A stretch of DNA of 5,143 nucleotides from the NCBI GenBank assembly GCA_024743015.1, contig JANSXJ010000275.1, positions 1-5,143 on the forward strand. Reading direction: 5' to 3'. The DNA comes from Hyphomonas sp. (lineage in GTDB: Bacteria > Pseudomonadota > Alphaproteobacteria > Caulobacterales > Hyphomonadaceae). The position numbers and the translations under genes were made by a program. Positions 1 through 5,143 of this stretch are shown here, in pieces; position 1 is the first letter of the stretch; every line of letters begins with the position of its first letter. The notes beneath the pieces were generated by a model, which saw only the letters and a program-made list of their open reading frames with translations, was not told the origin of the DNA and ran no database searches.

Positions 1-1699
1 CGCCGTTTCCGTTCTCATCAGACTCTTTGTCACCTGCGTCGTCGGACGATGAAAGTTCACTCGGTGGATCAAACGGGAACGCCGCTTCAGGATCGAGCTG
101 GACGGCGTATATCAATCCTCGCGAATCGAAGGCGGGTCCCATATTCCGGTCACCCCACGGCGAACCGGGCGTTGCATTGAAATTCCGGTTTGAGATGAAA
201 TAGAGCCAAGCGCCATCCGCGGATATTGCCGGTGCAAAGGACTCATACTTTCCGGTTGTGACCACGGCCTTCCGCCCGGTTTGGGTGTCATACAGCCCGA
301 CCCGGCGCATCGCCCGATCGTCCAAATAGGTATAGGCCAGGTAGCGCCCGCCGGCTGACCAGTTGAAGTCAAAGAAAGCAAAATCACCGCCGCTGGTCGT
401 GGTCTCAATCAGCTGGCTTCGGCGTGTTTCAGGATCAAGGCGATAAAGTCGCCCGCCTTTGTCAGAGTATAGAAGCGTATTGTCGTGCGGCGAGGGATGG
501 AGCCCCCAGATATATGTGTCCGTGTCGCGCGTGAGCTGGACTGGCTCACCCTGACCATTGGCCGGGAACTGCCAGATCTCGCCGGACTCGTCATGATCGA
601 GAATAACATAGATGGACGCACCATCGCCGCTATAGGCCGCTGACCGAGCGCGCTGTTCCTTTGGGAACTGGTGATCGATGCGTCGGCGCTGTCCGGCAAA
701 AGCGGAGGCGATGCGCCCGCGAGCCGTCACCACAACCGCGTCGCCTTGAGGGTTCATTCGGGCGTTTTCGAGGTAAGCGAGCGGATCATCAATCCAGCGC
801 TCTCGTCCATAATCGCCATCGCTCATCAGAAACAGATCAACCTGCGATGTTTCATCGCCGCCAAGACTGTAGGTGAACAGATCAGCGCCGCTTTGAAACA
901 CGATTGTGTCGCCATTCAGATATGGCGTCCGGATCTGCCATTGCTGGCGGTCGGTATGTTGCTTCGCGTCGCTGCCATCCTGCGCAACTGACCAGATATT
1001 GTCCGCACCGGATTTGTCGCTGACAAAATATACGCGGCCATTGGCATACATCGGGTGACGGATGGGAGCGCCGAAATCTGCGGCCAAACGCACTGCTTCA
1101 GCCTCGCCATCGAGATCTCCGCGCCAAAGCTGCGCCATGCGTCCCCCGCGATAGAGAACGGCATTGTCGGAGAACATGGACAGGCCGTATCGGGTAAAGA
1201 AGATCTGTTCGTTGGCAGCATCGATCGTAGCGAGATCCGCGTTGTCATAAGGGATGTCGGAAACGTTCAGGGTGCGGTGATCAATGGTTCTCAGGATGCG
1301 CGGGATCCGGCCAGAAATATTGGTCGTGCGATAGAGGACGCGATCATTGTCGACCCAGCCTCTCACGGTTGCGCCGCCCCCTTCATGCGTCAGACGCTGA
1401 GGTGTGCCGCCCGTGACGGACATCATGTACACTTCCGACGGGCCATCATAGCTTGCTTGGAACGCGATCCATTTTCCATCTGGCGAAAAGATCGGCGCGG
1501 TTTCGACTTCCGGATGGGTGGTCAGGCGCACGGCGGTTCCACCATTGGCATTGGCGCGCCACAAGTCGCCCTCACTTGAAAAGACCAGTGTGTCGCCGTG
1601 TAAGGCGGGCGCTTGGTAGTAGCCACGCTCCTGAGCGTCTGCGATGCCTGCGAATGCCGCCATGGAGAGCGTCGCGATTGCGAGCAATGAAGTCTTCAT
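1..1699 (-). CDS. Tricorn protease homologue, S41 family; N-terminal beta-propeller part, cut by the left window edge
   Basis: This is an open frame of 566 codons from ATG at 1699 with no stop before the window edge. Residues 1-22 look like a Sec signal peptide: MKTS start, hydrophobic core, and a cleavage site after ADA before QERGYY, so the product is probably periplasmic. The rest is rich in WD40/PD40-type propeller repeats, such as FSPDGKWIAF (71-80) followed by EVYMMSVTGGTPQRLT (89-104), VYFVSDKSGADNIW (223-236) and ISADGAWLYFISNRNFN (492-508). The last stretch followed by a conserved W, R and PAFDSRGLIYAVQL (522-535) is typical of bacterial Tricorn homologues at the end of the second propeller. 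Residues 549-566 form a Ser/Asp/Glu/Gly-rich linker. Tricorn proteins continue with PDZ and C-terminal serine protease domains, which lie outside the window, so activity cannot be judged. The start has a modest ribosome site, GGGA at 1709-1706, six bases upstream. The family call is firm; the substrate is unknown, presumably peptides. Confidence 0.9.
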   Translation of the reverse strand, partial: MKTSLLAIATLSMAAFAGIADAQERGYYQAPALHGDTLVFSSEGDLWRANANGGTAVRLTTHPEVETAPIFSPDGKWIAFQASYDGPSEVYMMSVTGGTPQRLTHEGGGATVRGWVDNDRVLYRTTNISGRIPRILRTIDHRTLNVSDIPYDNADLATIDAANEQIFFTRYGLSMFSDNAVLYRGGRMAQLWRGDLDGEAEAVRLAADFGAPIRHPMYANGRVYFVSDKSGADNIWSVAQDGSDAKQHTDRQQWQIRTPYLNGDTIVFQSGADLFTYSLGGDETSQVDLFLMSDGDYGRERWIDDPLAYLENARMNPQGDAVVVTARGRIASAFAGQRRRIDHQFPKEQRARSAAYSGDGASIYVILDHDESGEIWQFPANGQGEPVQLTRDTDTYIWGLHPSPHDNTLLYSDKGGRLYRLDPETRRSQLIETTTSGGDFAFFDFNWSAGGRYLAYTYLDDRAMRRVGLYDTQTGRKAVVTTGKYESFAPAISADGAWLYFISNRNFNATPGSPWGDRNMGPAFDSRGLIYAVQLDPEAAFPFDPPSELSSSDDAGDKESDENGNG

Positions 1700-1780
1700 A
1701 TTAGGTCCCAGCTTTACGTCTGAGGTGACCTTAGAAGTTCAATCCGATCGAGCAAGGGTACCTGCAGTGTTTCTTACACG
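1700..1780 (-). other. Intergenic gap between methyltransferase and Tricorn homologue
   Basis: This 81-base gap shows no hairpin followed by a T-run, so I see no terminator after the methyltransferase, and read-through into the Tricorn gene is possible. A TTGAAC box on the minus strand (1742-1737) resembles a -35 element but has no convincing -10 partner at the right spacing. The only clear signal is the GGGA at 1709-1706 in front of the Tricorn start codon. Confidence 0.4.
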
Positions 1781-2617
1781 TCACGCGTTGGCCTGAACCA
1801 GCCAGCAGGCGGATTTCATTTTTATCCGACCATCGGTTTCGGCGTGCTCACTGAGCTTGTCGATGACCGCATTCAGGATGGTTTGCGGGTCGAGATCTTG
1901 TTCTGCAATCAATCGAGACAAAGGCCCGAGCTGCAGCATGAAGCGCGCACTGGTTTCAACATCATCGCCAGGTAGCGTGATCTCTGTTTCGAACGGCTCG
2001 ATCGAGCTGTTCTGCCATCCAGCCTCGGTCAGAATGCCCGCGACCCGGTCCTTGTCGGCAAACGCGAAGGGACCCGGCGCTGTTGGATCCGGGCTGGGCG
2101 GCGCTTCTCTCAGCAGGGGCAACGCGGCCTGGAAAGGCGCAAAAGCCCAATCGTTCAGCGGGAGTGCTTGCCAGCACATGAAGGCCATGCGCCCGCCGGT
2201 GCGGATTTGAGCACGGATATTGGCAAAGGCGGCTGCCGGATCATCGAAGAACATCACTCCAAAGCGAGAGATCATAAGGTCGAGTTTGTCGTCTGCAGTA
2301 TAAACGCTCGCATCTCCGTGCTCGAACGTGGCGGGTGACTCAGCTTCGGCAGCGCGTTTTCGGGCCAAGGCCAGAAGCGGCGTCGAGACATCTACACCGA
2401 GCGATCCGATACTTCCGCCCGACTGCGCTGTTGCGCCTAGCGTCAGAACGCCTGCGCCGCACCCGATGTCCAGCGCGCGTTCACCTGTCTGGATCGCGGC
2501 GGCGTCGAGAACGCCGTCAGCAAACTGACCGAGCATCGCATCCAATCGATCAGATTGGTCCACCCATTTCTGCCCGGCGGCGCCGTTCCAATATTCGATC
2601 ATCGCATCATTGTTCAT
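1781..2617 (-). CDS. Class I SAM-dependent methyltransferase (UbiE/Methyltransf_11-like), substrate unknown
   Basis: The product has 278 residues and appears complete, starting at ATG 2617 and ending with TGA. The SAM-binding core is clear: motif I is LDIGCGAG (49-56), the acidic residue after strand 2 is in GVDVS (74-78), the adenine-side motif is GDAS (101-104), and the strand-4 region is ISRFGVMFFDDP (116-127), followed by AFANIRAQIRTGGRMAF (130-146). The C-terminal half, with GPFAFADKDRV (182-192) and AGWQNSSIEPF (199-209), matches a soluble subfamily common in alphaproteobacteria that is usually annotated only as 'class I SAM-dependent methyltransferase'. No signal peptide or membrane segment is seen, so it is cytoplasmic. 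The gene begins 21 bases after the selD fusion stop, with AAGGA (2630-2626) eight bases before the ATG, which points to one transcription unit. A selenium-related substrate is possible from context only; small-molecule or quinone methylation is equally possible. Confidence 0.9.
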   Translation of the reverse strand: MNNDAMIEYWNGAAGQKWVDQSDRLDAMLGQFADGVLDAAAIQTGERALDIGCGAGVLTLGATAQSGGSIGSLGVDVSTPLLALARKRAAEAESPATFEHGDASVYTADDKLDLMISRFGVMFFDDPAAAFANIRAQIRTGGRMAFMCWQALPLNDWAFAPFQAALPLLREAPPSPDPTAPGPFAFADKDRVAGILTEAGWQNSSIEPFETEITLPGDDVETSARFMLQLGPLSRLIAEQDLDPQTILNAVIDKLSEHAETDGRIKMKSACWLVQANA

Positions 2618-2625
2618 GTCCGGGG

Positions 2626-2630
2626 TCCTT
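2626..2630 (-). promoter_or_regulatory. Ribosome binding site of the methyltransferase
   Basis: AAGGA on the minus strand lies eight bases upstream of ATG 2617, inside the short gap after the selD fusion stop. It supports this start and independent initiation within a shared transcript. Confidence 0.75.
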
Positions 2631-2638
2631 GTTCGATC

Positions 2639-4810
2639 TCATTGCACCTCGATATGGGGTGCGCTCAGGGTGATGTCACCGATCTTCCAGATCGGTTCGT
2701 CCGCAGCTTCGAATGCTGCGAAAAGCTGCGGTGCCTTTGCTGCGGGGACCGCGGCCAGAAGGCCACCGCACGTTTGAGGGTCAAAAAGAAGGTCGGTCCG
2801 AGGCGAGGTTGTGAGTGTCATCTGCTCCGCTCGCTGTGCGTTGGACGACCAAAGAGTCGAACGAACGCCTTGGCTGGCGAGTGAGATCGCGCCATCCAGA
2901 ACCGGGACGCCTGCAAGGCTTAATCGCGCTGCGACGCCGGAAGCATTCAAGATATTCAACAAGTGACCCGCGAGCCCAAAGCCAGTGACATCCGTCAGCG
3001 CGCTAGCATGCTCCCGCAGCAGCCTAGACGCCTCAGACTGCAATCGGGTCATGCTGAAAAGCGCCGCCTGATAGTGGTCGCCATCTGCAAGCTGGCGCAT
3101 TTCAGCCGCGAGAAGGACGCCCGTGCCGATGGGTTTGGTCAGGACCAGGCAGTCACCGGGCGACGCTCCAGATTGAGTGATCGGCGCGTGGTCGAGCTTT
3201 CCTGCAATCGAAAACCCGATCGTCAGCTCCGCGCCGCTGCTGGTATGTCCGCCGGATATTTTTGTATCGCAGGCCGAGAATACGTCTCCCGCACCCGCCA
3301 TAATTTCGCGCATCATCTGGGTCTGCTTCTCTGGGGAGAGCGGCGGTAGTACAATGTGAGCGAGAACCGCTTCTGGTGTTGCTCCCATCGCCCAGATATC
3401 GCCCAGAGCGTGGATCGCTGCGACCTTGGCCAGCATGTGCGGGTCCTGATTGAAGGCGCGCAGATGGTCCGTGCTGAAGACCTGGGTGGTCTCGCCATGC
3501 TGGATGATCGCTGCATCCTCCAGCGATCCTTCGAGCAAGGTGTCGAGGCCTTTCTCCAAAGTGTCCTGAGCGACTTTGGCGCCGCACGCGCCGCATTGAT
3601 GCGTGTGCGCATCGAATATTTCGTCGAGCCCCGCCGCCCGTCTCGCAGGCAGAGCTTCGGCCGTCATGTTTGAAGGATGGCGAAACTGGTCCATGAAAGC
3701 CTGATCGATGCGATCCTTCAGCCGCCAGACGCGTTTCCCCGAAAGTGCAATGCCCCATTTATCGGTGACCGCAGATTTCCGTCCCGTGGAGATCAGTTTC
3801 AAATAGGATTTTTGAGGCGTGAAAGTTCGGTACGTTCGATCTGCAAGATCGGCGCACAGGTTCTCGAACAGGACGGGCGCTTGTCGTACCGCAAACACGC
3901 CCGCTTTTGGGCGCGGCGCGTGGGTCAAGTGGGCGCAATCGCCGACGGCAAAGACGTGCGGAGTGTTGGTTGAACGCAGCGTCGGCGCGACTGCAACATA
4001 CCCCGCCTCCAGATCGAGCGATGTTTCGGAAAGCCAACCATGCGGTGTCGCCCCTGCGGCGCTGACGATAAAGTCCGCCGGAACTATTGCTGCTTCCGGC
4101 CCATGGCAAACGCCTTCTTTCGTGAACGCGTTGACGGCCGTTTCTGTCAGGATTTCGATCTCTGCGCGGTCCAGTTCCGAGATGAGTTTGCGTCGCGCAC
4201 CGGCGCTTGCTTCTCTTAGAATGGACCTCTCCGCTTCGATCAAACTAACCCGGCCGGAGATACCAAGCTCTCTCAAACGGTGGTGCATGGCGAGCGCGAG
4301 TTCGACGCCTGCGACACCAGCGCCGATGACAATAATATTCACGGCGCGGCGTTTGACTTGGGCATCGTCAATTAATGTCGTCCAGGCATTTGCAAATCGG
4401 CCCAACGGCTTGGCCGGGACGAGGTGGTCCGAGGCGCCAGGTAAATCCATCAAAGCGGACGTGATGCCAATGTCGATGGACAGCGTGTCATAGCAGATAT
4501 CGGGGCGCGAGTTCAGCTGCACGGTCTTGGCGTCTGTATCGATGCCGATGGCGCGGTCGATGATGAGCCGCGCACCCGCTTGCCGTGCCAGACGGACCAT
4601 GTCGATATCCAGATCGGCGCGCCCGTAATGACCGGCGACAAAGCCAGGGAGCATCCCGGTATACGGCGCTTTCGCATCTGGATTGACCAAGGTGATTTGC
4701 GCCCCGGGGAGCGGTGCCATCGCCCACTTTTTCAGGACCAGGGCATGCGCGTGCCCACCGCCCAGCAGCACCAGGTCGCGCGTGATTGGAAGGGGGCGAT
4801 TTGATTGCAA
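2639..4810 (-). CDS. selD: NADH dehydrogenase-like flavoprotein fused to selenide, water dikinase (SelD)
   Basis: One 723-residue frame joins two enzymes. Residues 1 to about 385 form a pyridine nucleotide-disulfide oxidoreductase/type II NADH dehydrogenase-like unit: FAD motif LVLLGGGHAHA (13-23), NAD(P) motif VIGAGVAGVE (161-170), and second FAD motif HVFAVGDCAH (285-294). Residues from about 397 form SelD: CGACGAK (406-412), STDHLRAF (446-453), HALGDIWAMG (468-477), ISGGHTSSGAE (518-528), LTKPIGTGVLLAAE (557-570), DVTGFGLAGH (607-616) and FDPQTCGG (676-683). By comparison with E. coli SelD (Cys17, Lys20), C409 and K412 are the likely catalytic pair; Cys is used, not selenocysteine. SelD makes selenophosphate, AMP and Pi from selenide, ATP and water. 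Such fusions are known from comparative genomics; the flavoprotein half is thought, but not shown here, to help supply reduced selenium. The protein is probably cytosolic or peripheral to the membrane. The start is TTG at 4810; no ATG or GTG occurs in frame between it and the upstream gene. Confidence 0.95.
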   Translation of the reverse strand: MQSNRPLPITRDLVLLGGGHAHALVLKKWAMAPLPGAQITLVNPDAKAPYTGMLPGFVAGHYGRADLDIDMVRLARQAGARLIIDRAIGIDTDAKTVQLNSRPDICYDTLSIDIGITSALMDLPGASDHLVPAKPLGRFANAWTTLIDDAQVKRRAVNIIVIGAGVAGVELALAMHHRLRELGISGRVSLIEAERSILREASAGARRKLISELDRAEIEILTETAVNAFTKEGVCHGPEAAIVPADFIVSAAGATPHGWLSETSLDLEAGYVAVAPTLRSTNTPHVFAVGDCAHLTHAPRPKAGVFAVRQAPVLFENLCADLADRTYRTFTPQKSYLKLISTGRKSAVTDKWGIALSGKRVWRLKDRIDQAFMDQFRHPSNMTAEALPARRAAGLDEIFDAHTHQCGACGAKVAQDTLEKGLDTLLEGSLEDAAIIQHGETTQVFSTDHLRAFNQDPHMLAKVAAIHALGDIWAMGATPEAVLAHIVLPPLSPEKQTQMMREIMAGAGDVFSACDTKISGGHTSSGAELTIGFSIAGKLDHAPITQSGASPGDCLVLTKPIGTGVLLAAEMRQLADGDHYQAALFSMTRLQSEASRLLREHASALTDVTGFGLAGHLLNILNASGVAARLSLAGVPVLDGAISLASQGVRSTLWSSNAQRAEQMTLTTSPRTDLLFDPQTCGGLLAAVPAAKAPQLFAAFEAADEPIWKIGDITLSAPHIEVQ

Positions 4811-4819
4811 GCGCGGCGG

Positions 4820-4823
4820 CTCC
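4820..4823 (-). promoter_or_regulatory. Ribosome binding site that decides the TTG start of the selD fusion
   Basis: GGAG on the minus strand sits nine bases upstream of TTG 4810. Starting there places the FAD-binding GGGHAH motif at residues 17-22, as expected for this family. The frame stays open further upstream, but it contains no ATG, GTG or TTG codon and runs into the terminator hairpin, so TTG 4810 is the only sensible start. Confidence 0.7.
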
Positions 4824-4854
4824 AGAAGTGAGGTTGCGGCGTTCCAAGGTGGCC

Positions 4855-4892
4855 AAAAAGTGATCAGCCCGGTTTTCCAACCGGGCTGACCA
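4855..4892 (-). terminator. Rho-independent terminator after the UGSC-family gene
   Basis: On the minus strand, 4892-4879 pairs with 4874-4861 as a 14-bp stem with a single G-U wobble. It is closed by a GGAA tetraloop (4878-4875), which fits the stable GNRA type. One C follows (4860), then five Ts (4859-4855). On the plus strand no T-run follows the stem, so it acts in one direction, 18 bases after the stop of the upstream gene. It lies directly in front of the selD fusion ribosome site, leaving only about 30 bases between the T-run and GGAG. Confidence 0.9.
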
Positions 4893-4910
4893 GATCGGAT
4901 TTCGCTAAGA

Positions 4911-5143
4911 TCATGTCGTCAGCGCGTCGACCACTTGATCATAGACGGCCGCCGCCTTGGCGCGCATTTCATCATCGGTCGCATCCTGAATCGGATGATC
5001 GACAAGGACAAATCGCGCATCGCTCATGCCAAGCGCATCGCGCTGAGTCACGGCGGCGTTATGAAACTCGCTGGAAGCGATGGTGACTGCCGGAAGGCCC
5101 TGGATTTCAAACCAGACTGTGTCGTGCATACTGCACGTCGTAC
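4911..5143 (-). CDS. UGSC family (seleno)protein, C-terminal 76 residues, cut by the right window edge
   Basis: The visible frame begins with a partial codon (?GT), then TTCSMHDTVWFEIQG, and ends at TGA 4913-4911. The pattern HDTVWFEIQGLPAVTIASSEF, then RDALGMSDARFVLVDHPIQD, then DDEMRAKAAAVYDQVVDAL matches my memory of the C-terminal half of UGSC proteins (UGSCTxxxxHD, ExxGxPxVxxxxxxF, ALGMxDxxxVxxxHPxxxxxxxExxxKA). In that alignment the partial codon is the final Cys (TGT) of UGSC, and the U position is three codons further on, about nine bases outside the window. ATG 5129 is very unlikely to be the start: it has no ribosome site and lies inside a conserved stretch. Function of the family is unknown; a redox role is inferred from the Sec/Cys-Gly-Ser-Cys motif. 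Its position next to selD supports the call. A Cys-containing (CGSC) version is the alternative. Confidence 0.65.
   Translation of the reverse strand, partial: TTCSMHDTVWFEIQGLPAVTIASSEFHNAAVTQRDALGMSDARFVLVDHPIQDATDDEMRAKAAAVYDQVVDALTT
5123..5137 (-). promoter_or_regulatory. Candidate bacterial SECIS hairpin in the UGSC-family gene
   Basis: On the minus strand CGTGC (5137-5133), loop AGTAT (5132-5128) and GCACG (5127-5123) form a perfect 5-bp stem; an extra A-T pair would leave a GTA loop. If the UGSC alignment is right, the UGA would be at 5153-5151, so 18 or 19 bases separate it from the apical loop. This fits the bacterial SECIS model (loop roughly 16-37 bases after UGA, G in the first two loop positions) and resembles the E. 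coli fdhF hairpin, as I remember it. The UGA itself is not visible, and a short stem can occur by chance, so this is a candidate only. Confidence 0.5.

Noticed and set aside
1723..1731. Short inverted repeat AGGTGACCT in the gap before the Tricorn gene, as a possible operator
   Set aside because: Only four base pairs around one central base and no promoter elements placed around it; expected by chance.
1737..1742. TTGAAC as a -35 promoter box for the Tricorn gene
   Set aside because: At a 17-base spacing the -10 position reads ACGTAA, which is a poor match; no promoter can be supported.
3574..3594. Selenocysteine in the SelD active-site loop
   Set aside because: The loop codes Cys at both 406 and 409, and there is no in-frame TGA anywhere before the stop.
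3665..3667. Internal ATG (Met382) as a separate start for stand-alone SelD
   Set aside because: No Shine-Dalgarno-like sequence lies upstream on the minus strand, and the linker is continuous with both domains in one frame.
3153..3758. Minus-strand open frame of 201 codons within selD
   Set aside because: It is an out-of-frame reading of the SelD domain; its translation is Arg/Gly/Ser-rich and shows no family motif.
3819..4493. Long plus-strand open frame (224 codons), and similar plus-strand frames at 1055-1579 and 1857-2210
   Set aside because: They lie antisense to well-recognised minus-strand genes, have low-complexity Arg/Ser/Ala-rich translations without domains, and are explained by high GC content.
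4911..5129. A complete 72-residue protein starting at ATG 5129
   Set aside because: The frame continues upstream to the window edge with TTCS, there is no ribosome site before the ATG, and the Met lies within a stretch that aligns to the middle of a longer family.

Overview
The window is a GC-rich bacterial segment with four protein-coding genes, all on the minus strand. No plus-strand gene, RNA gene, mobile element or CRISPR array is supported. Codon use, the signal-peptide style and the gene families suggest an alphaproteobacterium, probably marine; this is an inference from general knowledge, not a database match.

Layout in transcription order (right to left): (1) at 5143-4911, the 3' end of a gene whose product resembles the C-terminal part of the UGSC (seleno)protein family. 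A compact hairpin lies at the window edge, where a bacterial SECIS element would be expected. (2) At 4892-4855, a strong rho-independent terminator. (3) At 4810-2639, a 723-residue fusion of an N-terminal NADH-dehydrogenase-like flavoprotein to selenide, water dikinase (SelD), starting at TTG. (4) At 2617-1781, a class I SAM-dependent methyltransferase, 21 bases after the fusion gene and probably co-transcribed with it. (5) From 1699 to the left edge, the first 566 codons of an exported Tricorn-type protease homologue, whose catalytic part lies outside the window.

The right half reads as a selenium-use locus. The fused SelD would make selenophosphate, the selenium donor for selenocysteine or selenouridine. 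Its upstream neighbour is probably a consumer of that product if its UGA codon, just beyond the right edge, is decoded as selenocysteine. The methyltransferase may belong to the same functional unit, but its substrate cannot be read from the sequence. The Tricorn homologue is probably an unrelated neighbour involved in periplasmic peptide turnover.

Main limits: the UGSC motif itself and the Tricorn catalytic residues are outside the window, and selA, selB and selC are not visible.
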